A stretch of 64,000 nt of DNA. It comes from Argopecten irradians (taxonomy: Eukaryota; Mollusca; Bivalvia; Pectinida; Pectinidae). The first letter of the stretch is position 1. Each line of letters opens with the position of its first letter. The translations under genes were made by a program, and so were the position numbers. Below the pieces are notes generated by a model. It saw only the letters and a program-made list of their open reading frames with translations, did not search any database and had not been told where the DNA came from. Positions 26,301 to 41,300 of this stretch are shown here, one piece after another. The DNA is taken from NCBI RefSeq assembly GCF_041381155.1, contig NC_091143.1, forward strand, positions 41,432,996-41,496,995. The letters run 5' to 3'.

Positions 26301-29300
26301 ATGGTGGTAATGGTAAAAATTAAGTTACTTTTGTAACTAAAGAAAAATGCGTGCTTATTCGTCTGATAGAGAAAAAAATATCATTCGTCAGTGCAAGGAT
26401 ATTTCACTTATAAATCCTTGGTTGGCGATGGAGCATCTTTAATAAAAGTTATGAGATATCCCCAATGTAGATAGTAGAGCAACTTTTCCTCTCCCTATCT
26501 AGATATGACATACTGGAAACCACTTTATTGTCGCGAAAACAATATTTTGCGGATTCCTTATTTTCAATAAATTTTCGAGTTCATAAATTCGCGATCAATC
26601 GATTTGACTGGTATTCGTGCTTTCATACATACGTTTTATACAATTTTTTGTAAATTTATCGCGAAACATTTAATTCTCGACTTAGTAAGTTAACAAAATG
26701 TGAAAATTTGTATATCGTAAAATAGTGTATTTTAGAGTATTATTTAAAACCGAGAACATTTAGGACAACATTTACATCATTATTCCATGGAAATTTGGAA
26801 TCAATTTCTGATAGATTAAAATAATTATTGACTTCGTAGGTCGGTTGATATCATAATTTATCAACCCTACTGTAATCTTAACCTTATTCCACTACATTCA
26901 TGTATTTACATTTGAAATAAGATATATCCTTATACGTCTGTAACCCAATTTAAATTCACGGTGACTTTCTTTCAGGTTTTCGTATCTACAAGTATAACGA
27001 CTTTTTTCGAAGCAATTTATTATCGCGATATACTGTTAAAATCCTCATATATATTTGAGCTTTTATTTTGTCGTGGTTATTTTATTTATATTCGAGATTT
27101 ATAATTGCCTTGGAGATTAATCACGCGCAAAGCAAGTTACATGTAGTTTACAGTACATAAAGAATAAGTAGGTAAGGCTTTAGGTCTTTCACTCCTCGAT
27201 AAGAAAATATAACACATGAAAATCCCAATAATGTCCTCAGAAGACTTACTGCTATTATGTCTGTAATAAGGGACACTTTGAACATCGAGTCCAATTTGAT
27301 GTCTTCGTTTTCTATGATATCCTGAAATAAAGCATACAACATAATGTCATACATATTGAAATAAAACTGATAATTAATATTTCTAATTATAGAAAAATAA
27401 TTACTGTTGCCCTTTTTATATCTTTATATCTTATACTATGATTACATGACATTTTGACTGTGTAATGTTTTAAAAGTACATTTATCATATAATTGATTAC
27501 TTCCAATGGATATTTTTCTATCTTACGGAACATTGCCAGAATTGAGAACATTATCTTATTTGGTGGCATACTGGTACATAATAGCTATTGCCGTAACAGG
27601 ATCATTTGACAAAATCGCGATTTTTCTATAGATTTTATAAAGAAACACTATAACATAAAATACACCACTATAATTTAACATGATTGTTTTGGAATCCATC
27701 TTCTAGATCTTTATTTAATGTTATATCACATTAGCTAAAATCTCATTTCAGGGAAAGCGGACTGTGCTTAGGTAGTTAACATCATATTATAGTATTTTGA
27801 ACATACCTGAAGACTACCCTTATTGCAGTACGCCGTTAGTAAGCATGGTCCCCTCTCATCTAGACAGAGGCCAACAAAGGCATTTACGTTTTCTTGTCTC
27901 AGATCCCACATCTGTAATGATAAACTAAACTTCTAGCCATAATATAAAGACTATGGTTTAAAGGCTCACTACCTTTCCGAAAGTTTCTTAAAACAACAAA
28001 CAACAATATCATAGGAAAATGTATATTGATGGTCTATTTTTAAGATGAGGTTACAACACCAAATAATGCAAGATTCTCTCCAAAATATATGATATTAGTG
28101 AAGATGTATTCCGATGTTTTGCCGTCTGTGATATTTTACTAACACGCGGCAATTAGGACGACGGCGAGAAACTTATGACGTCCCGCGTTATGGAAATCCA
28201 TATTTAATATATTTCAATTAAATGATTCAGAAGTTGATGATGCTTGTAGTTTTAACGTTAAGCTAATAACTTTTACGACTCTACAAAATTATCATTCCCG
28301 TTTTACATTTCCATTTGGAAATTAAAAAAAAACTCGTTCCGGAAAGGTAGTGGGTCTTAAACGCAAATTTGATTTGACAATGACACGATAGAGACTCCTG
28401 AAAAAATAAACGGAAATGAAAATCCGGTATTGCTAAAAATAGCCACCCTCTTTGAGCATAAATGATATACTGAAAACATAGATATCTTTGTGATTGTTTA
28501 ATTTCGCGATGTACATGCATTAATCTTTCACGGTGATGTTATTTTGGCGAAAGATTAATTTTTAGACTTTTTACACAAAGATCATACATGCACAAAATAT
28601 TACGCACAGGGAAAATTTTCGCCATCAAGCGACCTTCGTGTAATAAGCTTAAATTCCCCCCTCGATATTTCTCTGAGAAATTGCATATAAAGCTATTTTT
28701 TTATTTTATTAAAGGGACGGACAGATTGTCTAAATGTCACTCGTGTCAACCACCGAATTAATGTCAGTATCTGATATTATGCACGTGCTCCTTGCACGTG
28801 CGATCAATGTTGAAGGTCAAATTAAATTCTTTATTCTCGTTGTTGACTAGCAATTACCGTTATAAAGTATCAAGAAGCATATCCAGTGACATACTTGTCA
28901 TTAAGCAGATACATAGTCGTCAATGGATTATATAGACCGTAATCGTAGTCCTAATGATAACTGATATGATTTTATAGAATCGACTTCCGGGAACTGTTGT
29001 CAGTACAGAAACGAACTAAGTGGTTTCTTAATGTAGATGGACATTACATATTCGCAATTTCAGGTTAAATTATCAATAGAAAAGACCAATATTCAATTCC
29101 AAGAGCGTTCCGGGTACTTATGCAAAGAAAACCGAAGACGAAGTACAAAAATGTAAATAATGAAAATAAGCCCTTTTATGAGGAAAACGAAGGGATTGAT
29201 TTTATAAGATGAGTCGTAAACAAAATAGCAACTAATAAGAAAGGTGATGAATTTCAGTTAATTGACCTTAAGTGCATTTTGTCATATATTTCCTCTAATA

Positions 29301-32300
29301 ATTGTTTTTTTAGTATAAGTCCATGGTTTGTTTTGGTGGTAGCCCCAGTAGCGAAGTATTTAATGTTGTCAACAGTTAAGTTTCAAGAGTTTGCGTCACT
29401 GACCACTGTACAAGCTAGCACCATCCCATAGTAAAGAATGTGTTGTCTATCAGTTTATAATACCCAGTTTGTGTATATGAACGCGTGTATCCATCACGTC
29501 ATTAAAAACTGTAGATTTCGAATTAGATTATTGCAAAATATTTCTGTTTCAAATGTCATCTATTTCAAGAAAACATGAAATGATGCGTATATACATTTAC
29601 TGTCAGGAACCAATACAGTACATGTACTTGCTTATATCATGACAAAATAAGACATATACGGTTTTTGTTCATTAAAGTTCTGTTCAATTCTAAAAGGTAA
29701 ATATTACAAAATTACAACTGCGAAACGGTCATTAAAAAGCGCGATATTGAAGCACAAGGTCCAGTCTGTACATATAGTGACATTAGGAGTACTAGTGCGT
29801 TAGTGAGACAAATGTTCGTGAAATTAAAGTGCAGATTTCTGCTTCATTATTTATATGATTTATATTCTTGAGATATTCTCAAATTTTTCTGTTTATATAA
29901 TGTTATCACTGTACACTCCGGATTTTGTGGTGTACTTTACAAATAATAAACATCTATTCCTAAACAGGTGTAACGACGGAAATCATGTTTGTTAAACTAG
30001 TCAACAATGGTATGCAAGTCAAACGTTTTTAAATTAAAAAATATACATATTTCATAAATAAAAATGAATGTCCAATATTATTTCATATATATGGCCAATA
30101 TTTTTCATGTATATATGTGATAAATAGAGATTGAATAGTCAATCTATTTAGTTACAAAAATAAGTCTATTTTTACATGTTCGTGATCAAATTTAAAACGA
30201 TGTTGGTTGCTAAGCTGGGCAACTACGGTACTACGGTAGTCAGGATGGCCGTAGATATATTTCCGATTGTTGAATGTTATAGCTGGAGTTTGATTTGAAT
30301 TTAACAATGACTGCTTTCAATTATTTTTACATGTGATTTTTTCAATTTGATCATATATCAATAATGTCCATTTCGAATAAAAATTGAGATAACCAAGGCG
30401 GAACGACTACCGGTATGTATCGTAGTGATGAGGTCCGTAGTGGATCGAGCCGCAATATTGATTTTCAACTAACACAAGCAAACTTACTGCTTTGAGCTCC
30501 ATTAGGTCTTGTCGGTCAAGGTTAATACCTTTCTTGTGTTGAAGATACCGAATGGTGACAACGTTGTGTTTGTAGGTGCCGATCATAGAGAACACTTGCT
30601 GGTCCAGCCCACCCGAACAGTCCGACAGATGACCACTGGTCAACACATTCACGGATGTGATGTTGTTCAGGCTCAGCTAAAAAATATATTTATGAAAGTG
30701 AGTTTTGTTATATGAATCTGCTTCATACGGAGTACGATGTAAATTCAAATCCTTGGTTTTAGCTCCTCTTCATTCATATTTCTTTAAGAAACATATAACC
30801 TATAAAGAGTCATCGTTTGATACGAAGTCATGGTCCCGTTAAGTAAATATTTTATTTAATCCCTGTAACAAATTTTTGTTTGAAAGTGATGGATGTAGTC
30901 TTGTTTTAAAGTAACACTTGGGACTAAAAGTGGAATTGATTTATAAATTATATACACGTATCAGTCACATTACTCTATCATGTTTTAATGAATGGCACAC
31001 GAAAAACACTCTCACTCGAAATAAAAATCTCACAAATTGTGTTCTCAGAGAAGGACAGCAGTGTTATTCAATATAGATCTATCAAAGTATGATTTTGCAA
31101 TGCAAAATGGAGTAACCATTCCTACCTGACTAATGCTGCCTATGGCTCGAGATTTCGTCACTCTGATCTCATCGTAATTCACTTTCCAAAGCTGAAGTTC
31201 GAGTTGCTTCTCATACCGAGCCCGCCTGTGGCAAAAATAGATCTAAAATTTAGTTATTTCATTCCGGACCAGAAACCACAAAAATCTATGAGACAAAATT
31301 ACCATCGTCTCCAAACAATACGAATCTACGGGACGGCTGGGATAACAGTATATACCATTCATTTTAATGACAAAGGAAAACAAATAACATATTTACTGTA
31401 AATACGGTAATTTTCGCCAGGAATATAGTTTCGTGATTTCGCACGATAATACTATCATCGTTAAAATTTGATTCGCGAAATATTGAAAAGTCATCATTAT
31501 CATACATAACCTAAGCCAGGTCGCAAAAGTTTAAAATCTCAATTTTAATGTAAATAAACTTGTAATTTTCTAAATAACAAAAAAGAAAGGAAAACGCCTG
31601 ATGCAACGCTTATTTTACATTAACAAAATACATGTACATCATGGAAATGTAGAACTGAGGATATATATCGCAATATTTACCTGTATAAATATAATCCGAC
31701 ACAAAGTCCGACAACTGCCAGAAAAACAACGACGACGCTAGAAATAACATAGACCGACGATCCTAAAGATAAAAATGATAACAAGATAACCATTTGATAT
31801 TGTAGAAATCAATTGTATCGAGTATTATGCATGACGTGTAAAAATTGTAAGTGTTTTGATACCAGGTTGCATGTTTCATAGCACTACTTCAGTCAAGCAT
31901 AATGCTAGACATTTGTGTGCATGAGGTTAGCAAATTGTAAGAGAGTGTGACTAAAGGTTGCATGGTATTTCATAGACGTACTTCAGTCAAATACCTATAC
32001 TGCTAGAGACATTTATGGGGTAATACAAACGGTCACATCCATTATAATTTTATCATCCTTAACATCAGTCCAGTTTCAAAACAGTATAAATGTTTCTGAA
32101 AAAGAGGCATTCACACTGTTTGAATTATATATATATTCTCCTTCTGGAGAACTAGTATTTGACAATTTTAAATCTTCCTTACCGTTACGCATGTTTGCTT
32201 AGCGCAGCTGAGAAGTTGCAAGTAATATTCAATTGACGTATGAATACAAATTAGAGCAGAAACGCGAGCGACATCGTGTCTTGTTCAGTATATAACAAAC

Positions 32301-35300
32301 GTATCCGCGACCATCCGAACACTGTTAGACTGTATAAAGATCCATTTTGCAATATTGCAATCGTGTAGAGACCACATAAATAACAACCTTCGTATTATCT
32401 CAAGATTTGTTTTCTTATTGTTGTTGTTGTTGTTCGAGGAGAATCAATTTTTCATATTTTGTTAATTGTATCCTTACCTGTGGTCGACTTAGGACACAAT
32501 TCCCCGAAAAACCCACAAAGTGGAGTATCTCTTGGAGGCAGACCGTCTTTTGTATTCCAGGTAATGGTCCTTAATACACGGATTTTCTACAAGGAATAGT
32601 TTATGTAAAATCATCTTTGATAAAGCATTAACATGATGTTTGGCTATTTCATCTAAACACATTTTATTGAAACATATGTATTGGTGGGACAGTGAAAAGG
32701 ATGGGATATCAGGCAAAGGCCTGTATAAATCAGTTCCGTAACGTAGGATCTATACTGGCACTATCCTCCTGGAATCATATACGGAAAGTACGTTAAAACA
32801 CGGTTATAACGAACCAACAACGTTATAAAAGTGTTGTACAGTAACTCCTTATCAAATAAGATTGAATGAGATCATTTGTATTTAGCAGTTAAATGTAACT
32901 CACAGGTAATAAAACCCAAGTTTTTTCGCATTCAATCAAATAATGCAGAATATTATCCGCGAAATTGAATGCTCGCAAAAAGGTTCAACCACTAGTACAA
33001 TAGAGTTTTAACTGTAAAGGTAAGTGATATCGTACAAATTAAATTGTTGTTGCGAGGCAGGGAAACGCGATAATAAGTTGCCATCAAAATATTTTTTGCA
33101 GGAATACCTGCGTCTCGGAGCTGGTCATTTGAGCCTCGATGACCACTTCAAACTGAGATTGAGTGTCTGTCATATACCATATCCAATAATCGGGTTCTCG
33201 GTCTCCATTGGAATCTACTTTCACATTTCCTGTGATACCTTCATTAAAAAAAAGAAATTACAATAAACTCATTTTTGCTGAACATAATTGAAGGAATCGT
33301 CGAAGACATCCTCGATATTCCAGGGGTTATTATCACTGACGTTATATTTACCCTTGAACTATCTTATAATAATCCTGAAGGCAGTTCAAATAAAAACATC
33401 TGAACCAATCACAGGCCTGCGAAGATTTCCTTTGAAGACTATAGAGAGAGCGACGCCCAAATTTAAAGCGACACAGTCAACCACTGTTTATCGTTATACC
33501 ACTCTTGTGATGTATATCAAATGACTAAACTTACGGTTCTGTTCTCTTGCTTCCAGTTTAATTATGAGATAGTTAAGAGATGGATATACCCTCAGTGATT
33601 GTAACCCCTGGAGTATTGAGGATGCATCGGGTTAAAATAACTAAAATCAAACTAACAAAATGATCATTATGATCCATGAAAAATCAATAATCAGATTCTA
33701 AATTTAGGAGAATATGTTTACGAATTGAGTTACGATTTATATTTTAAACAATATCGTTAATGTTTCAAAAGATTTTGTATAAATGTTTTCTAAAAACCCC
33801 ACTGAATTATCAATTCTATTATCAAGCATTTAAAATGTTTTCTTTAGTATTATCTCCTTGCAGGATGTCTGTTTGCAATACTGTTACAAACCGAATTTCA
33901 CGTGCAATACTTAATCTTGTATTACTTGGGAGATAGAATATCGCAGAAAAAAATCACCGCGAAATGGATTTAACGCAAGTAACGTAGAATCATAAGAGTC
34001 TACATCACGGAATTAAATTCTCTTGGAAAATTAGTTCGACACAAACAAAAACAAAAAACACGCGAAATAAGTTGTTTTACAGTAAATAGAAACATAAAAA
34101 ATGGATTTTCTTTTTCTTTTCCCCCTTTTTTTCTTTTTTTCTTTTTTTTTTGGGGGGGGATGTAATATTTACCTCTGAACGTCTTGCCTTTGGCCTTGTT
34201 GAAAACAAGTGTTCCATTACGATGGTCCCCACCCTCCGTGACGGTCTCATTCAGTATCAGCATATAAAGGTACACAACGTCGTGAAGAAATGGCGAATAT
34301 TCCGAGCCCTGTTCAAATAAAACTTTAATACTTTTCATACGTATCCATGGATTAAGATAGACAAGAATTATGCTCTGCATATTTTGTCGTCATCGGCTTA
34401 AATATGCTGTTTACTTGTTAAACAAAGGCTGAGATATAAGTAGGATAAAATATTATTAATATTGATACTTATATTAATATATAATTGCACTTATTTGCAA
34501 AGTGTGACTTCTTTGCCATAATATGATGCAGAATTCAGCATTAGTATAAAGTGTAATTTAAAGTGTCTTCTTAAATATAAATGACTGTGTCTTTGCCTAT
34601 TATATTTTCAATATTTTAATAAAAGGATGTATTTGCATCGATTTCTGGTATGAAATATGAAGATGATGACGCTCATAACTCATGGATGTGTTCTGTTACT
34701 CTCGATATCTTTTTTTTTCGCTCATATTCAAATTGTTTTGATCTTGTTGTTTATGTAATAAGGACTTACCCTAATCCCCGACACAAGCGTATCATTATAG
34801 TCCCACGGAGGGTCCGCCATTTTAATTGATACATTATTGCGGAATTGTTCAACCTGTTCACTTCCCATATCAGATACAGTGATCTGTTAAATAGATAAAA
34901 CATTTATAAACACAAAACTAGAACCACATACATTAAAGATCACTCATAATATTTACCATTAGGACAATAATTGATAGTTTGATCGTATATATATGTCTAG
35001 TGAACTCACAAATACGTATGAAATAATTTGTTTTTCTGTTGTTGTCTGTGCAATCACTACCCTCATCCAATAAAGGCTATTGTGTCAATGGATGTTTTCG
35101 GGATGCAATGAATCATTTAGATAATTTGATATTAAAGTAAAATGAGAAGCACAATCTTTTCAATAGTGTAAAGTTAATAACTTTTGTTACTGAAGAAGAA
35201 ATACTTTTTCATCTGTTCCTGTTTTTAGTAGATAACAATTACCATTCGTCGGCGATGTGGCGTCTTTAGTATGGATTTATACATTTGATTATACTTTAGG

Positions 35301-38300
35301 TCAAATAAATGAGTCCTACAATGTAGACAAAAGATTGCGAAATGTTCTTATGCCCATATAAGGCCGTTTAGAAAATAAAATATTAATCGTTATGGAGATG
35401 AGCACTACGAATTAGAACAGGGTTTACGGACATTTAATGATCGATGTCTTTTTAAATGGTGACGTCAAAGATGTGTACCGCGCCGACATGGAAATGGAGG
35501 TTCTATCCCACTACTTTATTATTAAATATAAATTTTATCAAATTTCATTTCAACAATGAAAATGGGCCAAGCAACCGGCAGTGTCGTTTATCAATTATAT
35601 CCAATTAGCAACGGATCTCCTATAAACCAACTTTTTTGCGTGCGCTTCTCTTTCGCAAATTTATGATGATCGCGAATCACCATCTTCATCATATTCATAG
35701 ATACGAATTTCCATTTAATTTTTCAATCCATGTTTGCGATCGAGGTAAGGATTGTTCGCATTTTACATAAGAATTACAGAGGCTTATAGGTAGTTAGTGA
35801 TAAATATTTATATTTACAATTGACGATATCTCCAATAAAGAAAGAAAACAAAAAATCCTCGTTCGTTAACCCATCAATCATGTCAATTAAAGATACATTT
35901 TTCTCTAACTATAGCTAATGAGGACTCGTGAAAAGTTTATGATATCTCATCATTGTCATTAATCGCTTCGTTCACCAAGCGATATGACGTCAGTAAATGA
36001 CTTAGTGCTTCTAATATGTAAAGGCGTTCTTCTAAAACGAGGAATGTGCTGCTGGTATGTCAAGTGACGCAAGCTATGGCTTCGACATCCATTCAAATAG
36101 AACCTTACCTAATTTTGAAAGTGTTAAATATGAAAGGACGAATCCATTAATGAAGAACGGATTCCGATTGAAATCGTAATCATTGAAGCCATGAAGGCAC
36201 TTACTGGCCGCCATCAGGTATCATTATTAATCAAGTCTAGTATTGGTTCTACGTACATTCATGTATATATCACTCGAGTCTTATAATTGTGTCAATACGT
36301 AGAGAAAATGCAACGCAACCAATTATGTATATCCAAAAGGAGAGATTTGGTAATAGATATGGATAAAACTGATGATGTTCTGATAAAAATGTTTTATAAC
36401 TAATCTTTTCTTTATTTTATTAATTATCAATTTATTAAAAAGATTTTCAATGTGAATGGTTGTTGTTGTATAGTTATAGCCATTTGAGTTCTATATCTAT
36501 TTCTAAGGTTGGTGTAAAGGCAGGTTACAGCACAAGAAACATACAGCCAGTACTAGTACGCATGCACCGCATCAGTTCTAAAGCTCCGAACCCACGATGT
36601 GGTGGTATTGGGTATTGATAATCAAGGATTAAACAAGTAGGTAAGTCGTATGATGACAAGGTGACTTACCTGAAACACGGACTTGAAGGCTTCCTTGGCC
36701 TGGGAGTCTAAACCATCCCCACGTACCCAGGGTGCCTCGACGTCTGACGGAGGGAGATGATCTGGGGTGATGTAAACATACTCGCCATTCATCATACCTT
36801 TCTGGTACGCTTGTACTAATATACGCCGCTTGTCCTCCAAATTCTCCGTGCACAGAATCACAACTGTAAGACATAAAAAGCAACCACTTTGAAGTGAAAC
36901 GTGAACGCTATGGTTGAGTGGTTATTTTGTTCATTGTCATTGATATTGTTTAACACTTTAAATGATTTTTACATTCATTATGACTCGATTTGTTTTCACT
37001 TTTCCGCTTTGACTTATGTAAAAGGTAAAATGATCACTGCCTGTAATGAAAAAGGCATTTCGATTAGATGAAAATTAATCGCATGAGTCGTAATCATTGT
37101 CATTTTACTGACCACTATAAATGACGCAAGGAAAAGTAAAAATGTATATTTTATTTTTAATATCTGTTGTATTTTTTAGACAATATTTTATTTATTTGTA
37201 TTTGCATTTTTTTCATTCATCATTGAAACCATTTCTTTTATCATTAACAAACCTTCAATCTAACAATACATGCATATAAGTTTTGTCAACTTACTCCTTC
37301 CCCTTTGTTGTAACCGTACTAACAATTCATCTATTTCCGGTTCCGGAATGTCGTCGTCAATGGTGATCATGTCGGCAATGGTGATGTTGTTCGTGCGAAA
37401 CGATGTCTCGTACGAACGTGACGAATAGTCACAAAATACCTTTTTATTGTCTACCTTTCGTCTGGAAATAATCACAACTCTTTTCCATTTGAAATAATGA
37501 AAGAATTCTGCCATTGCATTCCCAAGCTTGTTAAATGGAGGTCCTAGCCGAACGAGTGTTTTAAACACGCTTTTGTCCGCGAGAATAGGATCTGAAGAAG
37601 CCTGAGAAAGAATTGGGAAATTCCAGAAGGATGCTAAAAGCCCAACAGGTTCTGTAGCTAAAACGAGAAATGAACATTTACTTTTATAGTAATTGAATTG
37701 AATCGTTGATGATTAAGCAAAATTGTATCACGGACATACATGTATATGGTCGCATAGGTATTTAATGACAGTTTCTTGCAGGACATGTCATCTATATGCC
37801 AGTTATAATTCACAAAAGCAGACTTGGTACACGTGCTTTCGTCCCTTTTACTGCGGTCAAACCTGTGATAGCACCCACCTTTGTATAAAGACTACCTGTT
37901 TAATAAGACCAATTTAATATGCTTACAAACGAACAAATACAACCAGGTGTGATCAGATTGTTGTAAGACCATTGTTCTTTGTCTCGGCTAGTCTTTATGC
38001 ATGTTTGACTGTAAATATGTTCTTCGCTTTCTGTGTATTAATGGTATTTATATTCATTAAGCGTAAAGTATTCTGAAGTTAAAACTTTCACTTTAAACAC
38101 AAATCAGATGCCATCAATGCTGTCAGATCTTTTATTTTATTTTTTACAACATCAACATTTTTCGCGGTTTTTTTGAGAGAGAAATGTTTCGTAAATCACG
38201 AATACGCAAAATATTATATAAGCCAAAATAAAATGGTTTAATGTAAGTATATCCATGCCATGGATTTATCATATATGCTTTAATTTCATTAATTTAGAAA

Positions 38301-41300
38301 TGTGTATATTGTGAGATAATAAAACATTTGATCGATCTAGTCCATAAATATCAATTATCTTTATCATAATTATACATTTATATCTATATGCAGTACATAT
38401 ACATTAAACTGAAATGAAACCTATACATTAAAATTCAATTAGCTCTTCAATGTTTTGTAAACATTAGTACAATTATAAATACATTTAAAATTTATTTGAA
38501 TTTTTAAAGAAAAAAAATGAAATGCAATATCGGTGAACCAAAAACGTCAATAGTTAGACGTAATGATCTTAATTAGCGCATCTGGTATCTCAAAGCAGAT
38601 TTACGCAATGATGAAATAGAGAATACTTCATGCTGATTATAGAAGGTTAAATGAGTAATAGTGAGAGTACGGAGGACGCTAAAATAGCACCTTTACTATG
38701 TACGTACACAGGAAGAAGAAACTCGTAATGTTCAATCAGCGATAATTGCAAGTCATTAGGTACGGACAAGTTAATGTCCGGGAAACTACTGAACAGTTTT
38801 ACCATCAGATATTTATTCAATCTCACTTTGATCTCATGTCATGTCATGTACGCTATCAAGGAATCACCAAATGGAATTTCAATGTTTTTTAATGTCAAAG
38901 TGTTTCTGTTCCAACTTACAGCTAGAACATGGGGGTCCAATGTAAACATCCACATCGTCAACATCACGCAACAGCACGGCGTTACCAGCACCACCTAGGC
39001 CACTGCATTTGTCGTCCCGCCAAACGACACTGAAATTTAAAAAAAATCACGTACATGACGTCACGAGAGGGGTGCTTGTTACCAGCACCACCTAGGCCAC
39101 TGCATTTGTCGTCCCGCCAAACGACACTGAAGAAAAAACCAAATTAAATTTAAAAAAAAAATCACGTGCATGACGTCACGAGAGGGGTGCTTGTTACCAG
39201 CGCCACCTAGGCCACTGCATTTGTCGTCCCGCCAAACGACACTGAAATTAAAAAAATCACGTGCATGACGTCACGAGAGGGGTGCTTGTTACCAGCGCCA
39301 CCTAGGCCACTACATTTGTCGACCCGCCAAACGACACCGAAGAAAAAAAAATCACGTGCATGACGTCACGAGAGGGGTGCTTGTTACCAGCACCACCTAG
39401 GCCACTGCATTTGTCGTCCCGCCAAACGACACTGAAATAAAAAAAAAAAATCACGTGCATGACGTCACGAGAGGGGTGCTTGTTACCAGCACCACCTAGG
39501 CCACTGCATTTGTCGTCCCGCCAAACGACACTGAAATAATAAAAAAACACGTACATGACGTCACGAAAGGGATAGAAAACAGCGATATATACCATTTGCA
39601 CCATCGCCTCAAAAAGAAACGTTTTAGTGTGTTTTATGTTAAGGTCTTAGTGTGTTTCATGTTAAGGTTTTAGTGTGTTTTATGTTATGGTTTTAGTGTT
39701 TTTTATGTTAAGGTTTTAGTGTATTTTATGTTAAGGTTTTTGTGTGTTTTATTTATTTAGGTTTTAGTAGGTTTATTAGGTTTTAGTGTGTTTTATGTTA
39801 AGGTTTTAGTGTGTTTTATGTTATGGTTTTAGTGTTTTTTATGTTATGGTTTTAGTGTGTTTTATGTTAAGGTTTTAGTGTGTTTTATGTTAAGGTTTTA
39901 GTGTGTTTTATGTTAAGGTTTTAGTGTGTTTTATGTTAAGGTTTAGTGTGTTTTATGTTAAGGTTTTAGTGTGTTTTATGTTAAGGTTTTAGTGTGTTTT
40001 ATGTTAAGGTTTTAGTGTGTTTTATGTTAAGGTTTTAGTGTGTTTTATGTTAAGGTTTTAGTGTGTTTTATGTTAAGGTTTTAGTGTGTTTTATGTTAAG
40101 GTTTTAGTGTGTTTTATGTTAAGGTTTTAGTGTGTTTTATGTTAAGGTTTTAGTGTGTTTTATGTTAAGGTTTTAGTGTGTTTTATGTTAAGGTTTTAGT
40201 GTGTTTTATGTTAAGGTTTTAGTGTGTTTTATGTTAAGGTTTTAGTGTGTTTTATGTTAAGGTTTAGTGTGTTTTATGTTAAGGTTTTAGTGTGTTTTAT
40301 GTTAAGGTTTTAGTGTGTTTTATGTTAAGGTTTTAGTGTGTTTTATGTTAAGGTTTTAGTGTGTTTTATGTTAAGGTTTTAGTGTGTTTTATGTTAAGGT
40401 TTTAGTGTGTTTTATGTTAAGGTTTTAGTGTGTTTTATGTTAAGGTTTAGTGTGTTTTATGTTAAGGTTTTAGTGTGTTTTATGTTAAGGTTTTTTAGTG
40501 TGTTTTATGTTAAGGTTTTAGTGTGTTTTATGTTAAGGTTTTAGTGTGTTTTATGTTAAGGTTTTAGTGTGTTTTATGTTAAGGTTTTAGTGTGTTTTAT
40601 GTTAAGGTTTTAGTGTGTTTTATGTTAAGGTTTTAGTGTGTTTTATGTTAAGGTTTTAGTGTGTTTTATGTTAAGGTTTTAGTGTGTTTTATGTTAAGGT
40701 TTTAGTGTGTTTTATGTTAAGGTTTTAGTGTGTTTTATGTTAAGGTTTTAGTGTGTTTTATGTTAAGGTTTTAGTGTGTTTTATGTTAAGGTTTTAGTGT
40801 GTTTTATGTTAAGGTTTTAGTGTGTTTTATGGTAAGGTTTTAGTGTGTTTTATGTAAGGTTTTAGTGTGTTTTATGTTAAGGTTTTAGTGTGTGTTTTAT
40901 GTTAAGGTTTTAGTGTGTTTTATGTTAAGGTTTTAGTGTGTGTTTTATGTTAAGGTTTTAGTGTGTTTTATGTTAAGGTTTTAGTGTGTTTTATGTTAAG
41001 GTTTTAGTGTGTTTTATGTAAGGTTTTAGTGTGTTTTAGTGTGTTATGTAAGGTTTTAGTGTGTTTTATGTTAAGGTTTTAGTGTGTTTTATGGTAAGGT
41101 TTTAGTGTGTTTTATGTTAAGGTTTTAGTGTGTTTTATGTTAAGGTTTTAGTGTGTTTTATGTTAAGGTTTTAGTGTGTTTTATGTTAAGGTTTTAGTGT
41201 GTTTATATTAGGTTTAGTGTGTTTTATGTTAAGGTTTTAGTGTGTTTTATGTTAAGGTTTTAGTGTGTTTTATGTTAAGGTTTTAGTGTGTTTTATGTTA

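Noticed and set aside
34000-34380. 126-codon minus-strand reading with a Lys-rich run
   Set aside because: Only 34308-34173 is exon 6; the rest is read-through into intron and a homopolymer tract.
39302-39604. 100-codon minus-strand reading repeating [16 protein letters not shown]
   Set aside because: These are tandem copies of the start of cyclase exon 2 within intron 1; the spliced gene does not need them.
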